DNA of 64,000 nucleotides from Botryotinia globosa (lineage: Eukaryota > Ascomycota > Leotiomycetes > Helotiales > Sclerotiniaceae), in assembly GCA_014898425.1 (NCBI GenBank), contig RCSZ01000009.1, forward strand, positions 1,426,001 through 1,490,000. The letters are read 5' to 3'. Below the pieces are notes generated by a model that saw nothing but the letters and a program-made list of their open reading frames with translations, was not told the origin of the DNA and searched no databases. This document shows positions 22,113 to 34,601 of this stretch, one piece after another; position 1 is the stretch's first letter, and each line of letters begins with the position of its first letter. The translations under genes and the position numbers were made by a program.

Positions 22113-24495
22113 ATGCGTGTAAACGCAATATGCATAATAGCAGTCAGTCTGCTTCAATTTTCTCCTGCTGCCGTTGCCAAACCCCTCGGTACCACCCAAT
22201 CGAGCCTGCAAGTGCCATTGGAGGACCTGGATACTACACACCATCAGCATGTTGCCTCCAAACGTCTGCATGGTAGATTCTTGCACATTACAGGTGGGGT
22301 TAAATCATTATCTCGCCATTCAATGTTCCTGCACGATGCTCATTTATTATAGATTTACATCAAGATCCTCACTACAAAGTATTCTCTTCCACCGATGAAG
22401 ATGATGCCTGCCACAGAGGCAAAGGAACCGCGGGAACATATGGGGCAGAGACTTCGGATTGCGATACACCTCCTACCCTTATAGATGCGACTTTTAAATG
22501 GATAAAGGAAAATGTGAGGGATACCGTGGATTTTGTTGTTTGGACAGGGGACAGGTTGGTTCTGCTTGAACGAACAGCCAATCGTCGCAATGACGTTTTG
22601 GCTTTGTGCGAGGAGAGATGCTGATTCAAAATAGTGCACGACACGACAGCGACGAAAAAATTCCTAGAATTCAAGATGAGGTCCTCGATACGAATAGAAA
22701 GATCGCAGATAAATTCCTAGATACTTTTGGCGATGGGCGCGATTTATCGATTCCGGTTATATCAACATTTGGCAACAACGATATTCTTCCACATAACATT
22801 TTACTTTCGGGTCCGAATAAATGGTTGAAGGCGTATACAGATATATGGGATAAATTCATACCAGAAGAACAGAGACACGGTTTTGAACGTGGAGGATGGT
22901 ACTTTGTCGAGGTTATTCCTAAGAAATTGGCCGTCTTCAGTCTTAATACTTTATACTTCTTTAGCCACAATGCCGCTGTGGATGGTTGCGCATTGCGCTC
23001 AGAACCCGGATACGAACATATGGAATGGCTTCGAATTCAACTACAATTTATGCGCGACCGCGGGATGAAAGTTATTCTTACTGGACATGTACCACCTGCT
23101 CGAACAGACAGCAAATCACTTTGGGACGAAACTTGTTGGCAAAAATATACCTTGTGGCTCCAACAGTATCGGGATATTATTATCGGAGGTTTATTTGGGC
23201 ACATGAACATTGATCATTTCATGATACACGACACTAAAGATATTGATCTCTTATTATTTGACGGTAAATCTGTTGCGCCACCTCGCGCGCTGATGGACGA
23301 CGAGTTTACAATTTCATCTGCTGGAGATTACTTGGGTGATCTTCGAGAAGATTGGTCTGGATTACCTAATCCAAAACGCCTACCCATTGTTATGGACGAG
23401 GAAGAACTAGACTACTCAGAATCGAACAAAGATCCGAAGAAGAGTAAGGACAAGAAGAGAGACAAAAAGAAGAAAGATCTCAAGAAGTTTGGAGGTCCAT
23501 GGGGTGAAAGATTTGTGGTAACACACGTTGGACCGAGTATCGTGCCAAATTACTTTCCTACTCTTCGGGTCATCGAGTACAATATCACAGGGTTGGACGA
23601 TTTGTCGAGATGGTCCAATTCAGTTGTGAATAATGATGAGCAAATTGATTGGCTTGATCAAGAAGAAGAGGATCTGCTCCACGTCGATGCCGGGGAAGAT
23701 TCGATTTACGCAGACGACGGCGATGTTTCTAACGAGAAAAAGAAGAAGCACCAGAAAGACAAGAAGAAATTCAAAAACCCGACGCCGTCCAATCCAGGAT
23801 TCATAATTCCGTCGCCTCCTTCAAATGATGCGCCTCCGGGACCGGCATATTCTCCCCAAAGTCTAACGTTACTTGGGTACACTCAGTATTTTGCTAATTT
23901 GACCTACATCAACAATCTCGAGCTGAAATCAGAGGGGTCGGACAATGAGGTTGACGTCGAAAAATGGCGTAAGGGTAAACACGGCGGAAAAGTCCCAAAA
24001 GACGATGACCCAAATCCACACGCCTTTCATTATCAAGTCGAGTATGACACTTTCACGGATCCAATCTATAAGTTGAAAGATATGACAGTCAAAAACTATC
24101 TCAAGCTGGCCCATAGGATTGGTCAGTATAAGCCACAAAAGGGAGATCGTGTTAAGGATGGAGAGATACTGGCAGAATTCAATGTCTACGAAGATGATGA
24201 GGGTAGTGAGAACGATGACAAGAAACAAATTTCCATCTCCGAGAACGAAACCATTGAAGATACTGAGGATCATGATATTGATGCAGAAAAGAAGAAGAAA
24301 AACAAGCACAAGAAAAAGAAGCATCACCGCAAAGAAAAGAATAGAGTCTGGCTCAGCTTCGTTCAGCGTGCTTTTGTCGGCACAATAGATAAGGAGGATA
24401 TCAAATCCTTTGATGATGGGCTGGAGAAGCATGTTCAAGAACCATTGGTTCCTGTTCCGGAAAATGGAGACGGGCTACATAGTTTGGAATTGTAA
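22113..24495 (+). CDS. ppn1: Vacuolar endopolyphosphatase (PPN1-like)
   Basis: Cleaves long-chain inorganic polyphosphate inside the vacuole. Exons are 22113-22293, 22353-22554 and 22635-24495, giving 747 residues. The N-terminus (MRVNAICIIAVSLL...AVAK) is a signal peptide or signal anchor. Calcineurin-type metallophosphatase motifs appear in order: DLHQDPHY, VVWTGDSARHD, FGNND, GHVPP and the distal GLFGHMNIDHF. Several Lys- and Asp/Glu-rich inserts (DKKRDKKKKDLKK, EKKKKNKHKKKKHHRK) break up the C-terminal half. They are also common in fungal relatives, which are processed by vacuolar proteases. Intron 1 uses the slightly weak donor GTGGGG, but the phase is correct. Confidence 0.92.
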
Positions 24496-25661
24496 TGTTC
24501 TTCTAGCGTACATGGATTGGAGTTGCATCAGATTGGGTTGGAGTTTGGTTGTTTTACTTGTCTTGCATTTATACCATTACGATGGAAACGAAACATGCAT
24601 TTGGAGTTCGGTATTGTCTATGGATTACTACACCTCAAATGAGCTTGTGCTATGCATTATGGAGCGGTGCGTAAGAATATGATATAGCACCGTGGAGTTT
24701 TGGTTTTATGATTCAGATGAGTGTGTGGATGATGGTATCGCAGTAGGATGGATGTTAGTCCTCAAACTCTTACTCTTACAATACATAAATAATCTCTATA
24801 CGAAAGCCTGAATTGAGGCAAGATTTTACGATCTTACGATCTTACGATTTTCTTTCGTTCCTTTGTGCTGACCTATCAATTCGAAATAGTCCTTTCATTA
24901 GGTACCTACCTATACATATTTAATTTGCTAGATTGGTTGCCACTACGACTATTCAATCAGACGGTCAATCGCCATTTGAAGATGCACATTTGAATCCCGA
25001 ATTTTCAAATCCCGAAGTAGTATTGACCGACGCAACGCAATCAACCCCAAGTTGGAGTAAGCACCTCGCAGAGTGGTAGTTGCATCAGGAATAAATGGCT
25101 TATCCGATCGCTGGTGTGATATTGATATAAGACGGGGGTTCTAGGAGTTCTGAGGGTTGGAACTTGGATCTAAGGTTATTGAAGGAGGTGGGCTGGGTGG
25201 GATAAAATGATGGCATGTGGGATGTGGGGTAAGTAGATAGATAGCTTTGGCTCCAATTGCACATTGCCATTACCACCTGCAGTACCTACCTACACACACA
25301 ACAGGTATGGAAAATGATCTCGATGACGAATAGGTACATTACGTTAAAGTACCTAGGTAGGTAGGTATAGGAATACACATTTGTAAGCTACCGGCATATG
25401 AACGATAGCTTTGCTTGTAAAGCATTCTACGTGAATGATGGGATTGGCATAACATTCCCCGGGTTAGCTTCTAGAACTTGGAATCCCTCATTCCTTCCAT
25501 AAGAAGACGAGCTTCCCCCTCCTTCGATTGATATCTAGGTAGTATCTTCTCTATTTAAACATCTCATTTACCGTTAACACATTGACTGCACGCATAAACA
25601 TACATACACCACACAACAACAACTCCAACCATCAATCTAAACTATCCAAACTATCCAAACC
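24496..25661. other. Intergenic region before cyanamide hydratase gene
   Basis: No gene was seen. It contains three short CCTA/TAGG clusters (about 24902, 25280 and 25350-25370), one of them the palindrome-containing ACCTAGGTAGGTAGG. The last 100 bp are CA-rich leader sequence. Confidence 0.45.
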
Positions 25662-26558
25662 ATGACCTACGAACGCCAACGCGCAATCGAATCCTACGGC
25701 TGGACATCTGTCCCCGCTTCTCTCTCCGAGCTCATCAAATCCTCCCCTTCAGCTTCAGCTTCTAATCCCGCTTCCGCGCTCAGAATCTCAGATCTCCCAT
25801 TCCCTACATCTTCGCTCGTAAAAAGCGTTCAGGAATACGCACGCAGCGAATTACCGCAAGAAACCTTCCACCACTCTATGCGCGTCTACCACTACGGTGT
25901 CGCGATTCTCACGCACGCATTCCCCAACTGGACGTCTATCAACCCATCCAGTAAATTTCTCGAATGCTATGCGCTCACGGCGCTTCTCCACGATATCGGA
26001 ACCGTGCCGAGACACTTGCAGGAGACGCTTATGAGTTTTGATCTCTACGGCGGATTTATTGCAGACGGGGTGTTGAGGGATGCGGGGGCGGCGAGAGAAC
26101 AGAGGGAATTGGTTGTGGAGGGGATCATTCGACATCAGGATTTGGGAGAGGTGGGGACGCAGACGAGGGTTGGGGGGTTGGTGCAGTTGGCGACGGTGTT
26201 TGATAATATGGGGCAGAATGCGCAGTTGGTGCACGAGGGGACGATTGAGAATGTGGTGAGGGAGTGGCCGAGATTGGGGTGGAGTATGTATTACCTTTTT
26301 TTTCCTTCTGTGTCTTTCTTTGTGATGTTTGGGAAGGATTGTGAGGGGGTGTTTGATGTGGTTTGGAGATATTGGGAGGCATGTGGGAAAATGAAAGTGG
26401 AGGTGCTAATTTGGCGATGCTAATACATAGGTAAATGTTTCTCGCATACCATCGAGCAGGAGAATGCTTTGAAACCATGGGCTCATTCGACACATTTGGG
26501 AGTGAGGGATTTCCCCGATGGAGTATTGGGGAATAAGTTGATGGAGAAGTGGGACTGA
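25662..26558 (+). CDS. Cyanamide hydratase-like HD-domain protein
   Basis: Hydrates cyanamide to urea in characterised relatives (Myrothecium cyanamide hydratase, yeast Ddi2/Ddi3). Exons are 25662-26283 and 26431-26558, giving 249 residues. HD-domain metal ligands are visible: HHSMRVYHYG, the HD pair in ALLHDIGTVP, and a downstream His in GIIRHQDLG. The protein ends KPWAHSTHLG...EKWD, which is typical of the family. The ORF reads on through the 147-nt intron for 47 codons. The spliced form is preferred because it restores the family C-terminus KCFSHTIEQENALKPWAHS. The sense strand is C-rich in the first half and G-rich in the second. Confidence 0.9.
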
Positions 26559-26839
26559 AAATGCGGATGTGTGAACGAGTGGACGAGTAGGGGTGAGTAG
26601 TCTGATGATGGATGAGGAATTACATGTGAATGAATGATGAGACAACGAGGGAAAAGGGACGGAAATGGCACTCGGAAATCATACAGGAAATGGACAATGG
26701 CTTGGGAAAATAAATGATATGTACGGCGTGGAATTGCCATCTCATGATATTATAGTAGCAAAATCTATCTTCGCTCACGGTGCTAATCTCCTTCCAATAT
26801 ATCTTCAAACCTCACGATTACAATCAACAAACCAAGCAA

Positions 26840-26920
26840 GGCGTCGTGACGGAGTGGTTAACGTGATTGACTAGAAATCAATTCCTTTCGGGGGCGCATG
26901 TTCGAATCATGCCGACGTCG
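26840..26920 (+). tRNA. tRNA-Ser (AGA), copy 2
   Basis: Identical over all 81 nt to the minus-strand copy at 20264-20344, with the same cloverleaf, anticodon AGA and long variable arm. A T5 terminator follows at about 26926. The flanks of the two copies are not similar. Confidence 0.95.
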
Positions 26921-28665
26921 ATATCTTTTTGCCCATCTATTATATCCATACCACAAGATATTTTTTACTTACACCATCTCCCAACTCTTCATTCACTCAT
27001 TCATTCACATCTCTCCGTATTAGTCTTTTCTTTCCACTTCTCCCATCCAGCACCTACCTATCCATCAAGCTTTTGTGGATAGTTATGGATTTGTCCTATG
27101 TGTCCTATTTGCTGTATCCAATGCGGAAGGATGGATATATCCACGGGTGGATGAAATACGTGAGAAAAATGTGGATTCGGCAGTGAAAACTTCAACAAGC
27201 GGTGGGAATGCAGACCCGTTATAGCGTATCCAGGGGCCAAGCGAGATCAGATCGGATCCACCGTGCAGTCCAATCCAGACAGGTCACAGGACTCAGGAGA
27301 GATATAAAAAAACATAGAATATTATATATTTCGTATACGAGTACTCTCTCTGTACTCTGATTGATATTTCATGGCGAGCGAATCGGATTATTATGAATCT
27401 GAATCGGGAGTTTGTATCAAAGATGTGTTTATGAGGTTTGGATTTAATATATATTGACATCATTATAGATAGGATATTGTAATCTAGAGTTCTTTTCAAT
27501 GTATAATTGATTCCCTTGGAGAGATTTGGTGTACTGCTTTCGGCGGCTACATGGAGCCAGCCACCTTTCACCTCGTGCCGCAACCGAGCCGAGCCTTATG
27601 GACGTCCTGATGCCCCATTGCTGTAATTAAGCATTTCCAAGGTTGTCTGTAGTTACCGCATACAATATTTCCGATGATGCTTCTGCTTTTCCGAATACCG
27701 AGGCGCGAGATTATTCTGGAGTGTGGAGTTTATTGAATACAGAGTACATGATGTCGAGGGAATGAGGATTAAGGAAGGGGTGGCTATTGTTCGATAGATA
27801 GGTCAAATACGATTTCAAGCCCGTGACTTCGGTGTGGATTCACCAGTAGGTATGCACAAGATCTGCCGCCACACCTAGTTTCGTAACTTCCAAAGCTGAT
27901 TTCAATATGTTCAACGTACCCTTTGCCTACTTTGCAACTAATGTCCAGAAGATGTTGCATGGAATATGGATAAACAATGAGTATCAAATCAAGAAACTAT
28001 AACAAACTACTGTGAAGTATACAGGGCAATGTCTATCAACCATGAAGACTCTTGGAAGGAGGAATGTTCTACATCTGAGAAATCGGACAAAAACTTAGCA
28101 CTCTTGTGTAGCACAATGGCATAGAAATCCAAGCCATTATTCGATGTATATTCCATACGCCATTGCATCATCTGAAAGTCTTTGACCATAAGCCTCCGGG
28201 TTAAGGTATTTGGGCGGGCCGTCAAGTAATAAGACGATTTCGCTGGGATTAAACCATCAACCAACACAGGGTTAGGTGAGCTGGCATTGTGATGAAGGGT
28301 CTATTAACTAACTATGAAGCTTTCCTTCGCCAGTCGGCTTCCTTTCTTGAGTACCGCAATATTTTACAACGCTTTTGTGGTTGTGTCGGGTAGTTGAGGC
28401 GAAGGGTGAAATAGAGTGCTGGAATGTCAAATCTCTGGCAGCCATGCTCATGAAAGATTAGCACTCCATAGATGGACTTCTGAACAAGCTCACGGCATTC
28501 TCTTGGTCCTTGGATAGTCTAAATCAAGAAAGTAGTACCATACTTCGGTTGTCAACCTTGATTTGAGTAAGCGAATATCAAATTTCGAAAGCGAATGGCA
28601 GAATTCCAGCGTAATAAAGGGCGGCTTATGCAGTCATCTGCACAAATGACCAGACAGCTTGATGC
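26921..28665. other. Gene-poor region downstream of the Zn2Cys6 gene
   Basis: No supportable gene. Minus-strand frames at 28007-28267 (residues QWRMEYTSNNGLDFYAIVLH and onward) and 27784-27987 have a mildly protein-like composition. They could not be joined by a plausible intron. They may be relics or chance. Confidence 0.35.
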
Positions 28666-30032
28666 TCATGCAATAACAATGCTATCTACAGCCATCTTAG
28701 CCATTTTGAGGATCTCCAAGCACCCCCTTGTTCTCTCCCCATAGCATTGCCTGACAGTCAAATCTGCAACCTTTAAATCTGGGAAGTGGTCATGCTCTAG
28801 CGATCGTACGCCCGCAGCGACTTGTGCATCTAATATATTATGACGGGCGTTCTGTCTTTGCTCCATCTCGGAAATGAGATCTCTTAATCCTTTGTACTTG
28901 AATCCAGGTTGGTCATGGCCATAGATGTCAGCTCGCAACAAAGCTCTTACAGTAGTTCGCCACTCTGCGGGTTGCATTTCTCTATCTGCCATGGATAATG
29001 CGTTACCTATGCATTCTACTGCCTCATTAATTGGTCTTTGGTGCTCGCATAAACCACCATATTCAAGATACCTAAAGATTTTGGTCTGCCCTTTAGCAAT
29101 TGCCTCAGCAGTCGCTTCATCGACCATCTTTAGCAAACGGCCGTATCCATTCGCTATGATAGGTAGTATGGTTCCGATGAGCATCGTATTTTGGAAAGCC
29201 TCAATAGGGGGTGTGGGTGAAATTAACGCTATCGCACCACATGAGGGGCACCAGATGGCGTTCGATGCCACAATACTGGCGCCACGAACTACCTTTAAAG
29301 CTTCACAAATTTCACTTGGGAACTGTTGCAATGCTGATAGTGACAAATACATCGACGATAAGCAGCTGCATTTATCGCCCGATATTGGAAAGGGACCATC
29401 ACTACCACTAGGCGAAGAGGAAGGGTTTGACCCCGTTGATAATTCAGCATCTTGGTTGGCTTCGGGTTGAGCTTCACCCAGTTTTTCCATATTCATATTA
29501 CTAAAGTCGATTGGGGCAGGGCCTAGCATATCACCGTTTCCAACATGCCACATGTTCCGGCCATCATCTACATTTGAGGCCCGGAGAGGATGTGGAGTGT
29601 CAAGAGGGAGAGATTGTGAAAATTGCTGCGCAGCATCAAATCCATTGAAATTCGTATTAGTATAATATGGTTCAGCGAAGTCGTGATCATCGAAATTGTA
29701 AAGTTCATCGCCAACGAAAGGGAGTAGTGTGCCATCGTCGAGAAGAGGTTGTAGGTTGTTTTGTGTATTGGGTGGTTCATCTCTAATAGTTTCGATAAAT
29801 TGACGCTTTCTTGGTCTTCCCATTTGTTTCTGTTGAGAGTAATGACATGATACGTTTTCTCGCACACACCTTTCACATCCATTAGGGTCTTTTGAGCATG
29901 CAAGTTTTCTGGTTCCTATTTCCAATCAGTAGTTGTACAGAAGTGATACCTTCTAGTTCTAGGTAACTCACTGCACTCATCACAAGCCCGACGTTTTGCG
30001 GCAGTATCCTTTTGTTTACCTGTTGAATCCAT
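28666..30032 (-). CDS. Zn2Cys6 transcription factor, AflR-like
   Basis: A nuclear DNA-binding regulator. Exons are 29972-30032 and 28666-29915, giving 436 residues. The binuclear cluster is complete: Cys17, 20, 27, 34, 37 and 44, with spacing C-x2-C-x6-C-x6-C-x2-C-x6-C. The first two Cys are in exon 1, and the intron splits the Arg codon right after Cys20, a position shared by many fungal regulators. A GRPRKRQ basic segment follows. The C-terminal half (CSCLSSMYLSLSALQQFP onwards) resembles the AflR regulatory domain found in secondary-metabolism regulators. No biosynthetic core enzyme lies in this window, so its targets are unknown. It diverges from ERB1 across 284 bp. Confidence 0.9.
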
Positions 30033-30316
30033 CACCACGAGAATGAGAATCACCTTACCGAGGAATGGAATTGTGGATTTAGATAATTGATGAAGCAAAT
30101 GGATCTCAATTCAATGTAAAGATGGCTAACAGTTGTTTCTGACTGTATTTCATATGTAGAGCAGGGTTCGAGAGGCTCAAAAGAGGCTCCAGAGCAACAA
30201 AAGACGCTAAGATAACAACCTTCGATAAGCCCTTCAACCAATTTTTCCAGGAAAAAAAATCTACTAAAGCTTTCGGATTTTAAACAGTGCCCAAATTATT
30301 GCAAATTATTGTAACA
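30033..30316. promoter_or_regulatory. Divergent promoter, Zn2Cys6 regulator / ERB1
   Basis: A 284-bp spacer separates the two outward-facing ATGs. No recognised operator was identified. It must serve a housekeeping ribosome-biogenesis gene on one side and a regulator on the other. Confidence 0.5.
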
Positions 30317-32660
30317 ATGGCACCTCCAACAAACCAACGAAAGCGCAAAGCTGTTACCCGAGACGAACCTGAGTTATCCGATGTCGAATCCGAAGCAGAA
30401 TTTGGTGACGGAATTTTAGAAGGAATCTTGTCGCAAAGCGAAGATGAATCTGACGACAGCGCAGCAGAGGAGGACAGTGAAGACGAAGAAGATTTGGATG
30501 AGGAAGAACTCGAGGCATTGGATAGTGATGAGGTACCCTCAGAGAATGGTGAGGGAGACGCATCTACGACAAGAACCTCCCTCAGCAAAGCCAATGCCGA
30601 CGATGACGATGACAAGCCCAACTACACTGTGGTGAAGGATGCTAATGGGGGAGAACGTTATGTTTATGAAGAGATAGACCCAGTCTACGACTCGGATGAT
30701 TCAGATGCCCAAGAGCCAACTAATACTATTGGAAACATCCCATTGTCTTTCTATGATTCTTATCCTCACATTGGTTATGACATCAATGGAAAGAAAATTA
30801 TGCGACCTGCCAAGGGTGAAGCACTTGATGCATTGCTAGACAGTATCGATATTCCAAAGGGATGGACAGGTCTTACAGATCCTTCTACAGGCAAGCCTCT
30901 GAACTTGACTCAAGAAGAATTGGAGGTTCTGCGCAGAATACAAACAAATGAAGCTCCCGAAGATGGTTACGATCCATATCCTGTAAGCACTTCTTTTCAT
31001 ATCTTTGTTGTATCATTTGACTAACTTGGTATAGGACTATGTTCCATATTTCAGCGGCGTCGAGGAGATCATGCCTCTGAGCTCGGCTCCTGAGCCTAAA
31101 CGACGTTTCCTGCCATCCAAGCATGAAGCAAAGCGAATCATGAAGATTGTTCGGGCAATTCGAGACGGTAGAATCTTACCATATAGACCACCGCAAGAGC
31201 GCGAGGAAGAGGAAGAAGAACACCACTACGATATATGGCAGAATGAGGAGGCGCAACCAGATCATATCATGAAGATTCCAGCTCCAAAGCCACCTCCACC
31301 AGGATACGATCTAAGTTACAACCCACCTCCTGAGTATCTCCCATCTAAAGCAGAAAGAAAAGAATGGGAAGCTACAGATCCTGAGGATAGAGAAAAGGAG
31401 TACCTACCAACGGCATATGATTCTTTACGAAAAGTACCGGGATATGATAAGTTTATCAATGAAAGGTTCGAACGTTCGCTTGATCTCTATTTGGCACCAC
31501 GAGTTCGCAAGAATAGGCTTAATATCGACCCTGCTTCTTTACTTCCAAAGCTACCAAAGCCAGAGGAACTTAAGCCTTTCCCAACTATCACGCAGACGCT
31601 ATTCCGTGGCCATGATGGTAGGGTGCGAAGCTTGGCCATTGATCCATCTGGAACGTGGCTAGCTACCGGCGGTGATGATGGAACTGTTCGTGTTTGGGAA
31701 CTTTTGACCGGAAAACAACTCTGGAGTGCGCAGATAGGAGACGAGGAGGCTGTTAATGCTGTCAAGTGGCGCCCAGCGAAAGACGCTATTATACTTTCTG
31801 CCGCAGCTGGAGAGGACATATTCCTCATGGTACCTACCATAATTGATCCTGTTTCTGAGAGCAATAGCCGAGAATTATTAGATGCTGGATTTGGTTATGC
31901 AACAAATGCTACCCAAGCACTCACGGCTAATGGACAGAAGAAAGAACCTGTTGCTACCTGGGCTCGTCCTACCTCACGTCTACAAGATGAAGGTGTACTA
32001 ATCAAGATCACTGTAAGATCCACAGTCAAGGTCATCAATTGGCACCGAAGAGGTGATTTCTTTTCTACTGTGTCTCCTACAGCTCAAAAGTCCGCCGTTG
32101 CAATCCACACTCTCTCGAAACATCTCACACAAATTCCATTCAGACGTCTCCCTGGTATCGCCCAAACTGCTCAGTTCCATCCCTCTCGACCCATTTTCTT
32201 CGTTGCCACTCAACGCACCATCCGCAGTTACGACTTACAAAAACAAGAATTGGTCAAGATCATTCAACCTGGTGCTCGCTGGATCTCTTCTTTCGACATC
32301 CATCCTGGAGGTGACAATCTCATTGTTGGTTCCTATGATCGTCGTCTCTTATGGCATGATCTCGATCTTTCTACCCGCCCATACAAGACTATGCGTTTCC
32401 ACAACAAAGCTATTCGAGCTGTTAAATACCACAAAGGTGGGCTTCCATTGTTTGCAGATGCTAGTGACGACGGAAGTTTGCAAATTTTCCACGGAAAGGT
32501 TGTAAGTGATGCGATGGAGAACGCTACTATCGTACCAGTGAAGGTTTTGAAAGGACACAAGGTCAAGAGCGCTTTAGGTGTCATGGATCTGGATTGGCAT
32601 CCAAAGGAGCCTTGGCTTGTTAGTGCTGGTGCGGACGGTACATGTAGATTGTGGACTTAA
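30317..32660 (+). CDS. erb1: Ribosome biogenesis protein ERB1 (BOP1)
   Basis: A component of the nucleolar NOP7 (PeBoW) complex needed for processing of 27S to 25S/5.8S rRNA and for 60S subunit assembly. Exons are 30317-30982 and 31035-32660, giving 763 residues. The acidic N-terminus ([24 protein letters not shown]) is followed by the BOP1 N-terminal domain with [20 protein letters not shown] and [22 protein letters not shown]40 repeats follow from about [18 protein letters not shown] to the C-terminus, [18 protein letters not shown]. The 764-codon length is usual for fungal ERB1. Confidence 0.97.
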
Positions 32661-34601
32661 TAATGCAGTGTTCAAAAATGGAGTACGAAGGTGTTTACAA
32701 GGTTGTCATGAGGTTCTATTAGATATCAATGGTAGAAAAGCATGAAGAATTTGATAATTTTTACAATTGATTTTGCTTTGTTATTTCATTTCCTGGTCTC
32801 TACAAGTGCTTGAATAAGAATGCGAACATCAGTCCGTCATTCCCAATATTTGATCCACGACATTGTCGTCATGATGCGTATGCTTCACTCTATGTCCTAT
32901 TAGGCAGCTGCTTACTCGTCTTTGTAGATTACCAATTTATACCTTCGTTTCTGCTGACTAGCAAAAGTTACAACTTAGGATGCAGTGGAAGATAAATACG
33001 TCACAAAACATGTAAAACCATACTAGGAACACTTTGAGGCTCAAAAACAAAGGGACTAGGCGTGTGAAAGAGTCTTACACACCAAACCACGCGGAGGGCG
33101 GCGTCTTCCGAGAATCCCCTTAGACCAGTTCCTTGGCTCTACAGCCTCGCCCCAATTCCACAAGATACGAAATGTTGGAGACTTTGATATGAATTCAGGT
33201 GCCTGAGATTACAACTAGCATGACTGCCAGTCAATCAGACGAAAGTCGTTCATCTCAGCCCTTGCTGTGCGACTCAAGGCTGCACTTGGCGAGCGGTTGC
33301 CTTTGGTATCTATGTTGTGCAGAGTTCCTGGAAGAAAGTAAGTTAGGATGAGGAATCATGTGCTAAAGCATCGAGGCAGTATTGGACATGAGACGAAGGG
33401 TTCGACTTCGCGCGTCATTGCAGTCAACAATTTTAACCGAGCGGAACATCTTCATGTCTCTGTGCTGTATCCATATCGGGGTGTAACATTCAGGGCAATG
33501 CCGAGATTCTCAGAAATTTAGCTTTCCAGCACAAACCAGTTGAGGAGTTATTGCACAATTAATTTGTTTTGAAAATCGTGAATAACCATAATAGAGACAG
33601 AGACTCGGAGTAGCCATTCACGGAACGAACGCATGTGATAGCCTCGGTTAAGAGATATACGTTCAATTGAAAGTAATCTTGGGCAACATAGCATACAGAC
33701 AACTACTTTTATGATTGTAAATTTCGAATCTTGTTCAAGATAAACTGAATTTTACTTCATGATTGGTGTGCCCCTGGCTGGAGAGATAAACGTCAAGTGA
33801 TATCAGCCGAGGATAAGCGCAGTCATGAAATGGCAATCAACGGGTAATTACCTCAAAGCTTTATGTACTCGCAGTTCAGAAGAGCAGCAACTTCTAGCTC
33901 AAAACTGTCGGCAATATTATGCCAGGCATCATTTATTAACAAAGTGAGGCGGACAGGACCGCCTCGAATGAATGGTTTAAACATGACCTCGTATGCCACG
34001 GAATTCAATCCCACCCTTTACCGGCGGCTTGTTTTGCTCCTTCAATTCCGCCACATTCATGAGTTTGCGGGCAGAAGGGCGTTGGTAGTAAGATTTACAA
34101 CGAGCACTAAACGTGCTTTTTCGATAATGCACATACCTGCTCGATCTTATATACTCCGATGTTCGGATACCTTCATATGACCACCAAACGCTCTGAGCCA
34201 GCACAGAGTCGATACCTAAGCCGCCCTTTTAGCAAAGCATGTATCCGAGCTTTGTAGTGTAAGAAGGGTCTAAGTAGATTCATAAGTATCTGGTTTTCTC
34301 CTTGATTTTCCTCTTTTCATTCATTATCAACGAAGTTATCCAACTTTCAAGCCTCGTTTTGACATTCGTACTTCGAGTCAAGCACATATATTGTCATCTC
34401 AGCCTTCTCATCTGGCAACATCTAACCATCCTTTATTTCCCGCATTAGTAGCATATACTACCTTGACAACCCACCAATCACATCGGGCTCCTTCGGTTAA
34501 CACAACAATCATTCGTTCCTAACCCATTTCGTAAGTCATTCACCCAAGCCTTGTCAGACGCCTCATATCTAACATCCCGAAAGTTCTTTTAGCCTTTCAG
34601 C
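32661..34601. other. Gene-free stretch of 1.9 kb
   Basis: I see no gene with a good start, coding composition and splice sites. The 33863-34180 (+) and 33977-34204 (-) frames overlap each other and look like chance. The last 300 bp are pyrimidine-rich and probably form the leader of the gene starting at 34602. Confidence 0.4.

Noticed and set aside
23929..24438. 169-residue hydrophobic minus-strand frame
   Set aside because: Antisense to the Lys/Asp-rich part of endopolyphosphatase; the apparent membrane segments come from complementing AAG/GAT codons.
28007..28267. Possible two-exon gene with 27784-27987 on the minus strand
   Set aside because: The only GT-AG junction found in the gap gives a 26-nt intron, which is too short; kept only as a possible relic.
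30280..30621. 113-residue Ser-rich minus-strand frame
   Set aside because: Antisense shadow of the acidic ERB1 N-terminus.
33863..34204. Overlapping plus and minus frames of 105 and 75 residues
   Set aside because: They overlap antiparallel, have no homology signal, and neither has a convincing context.
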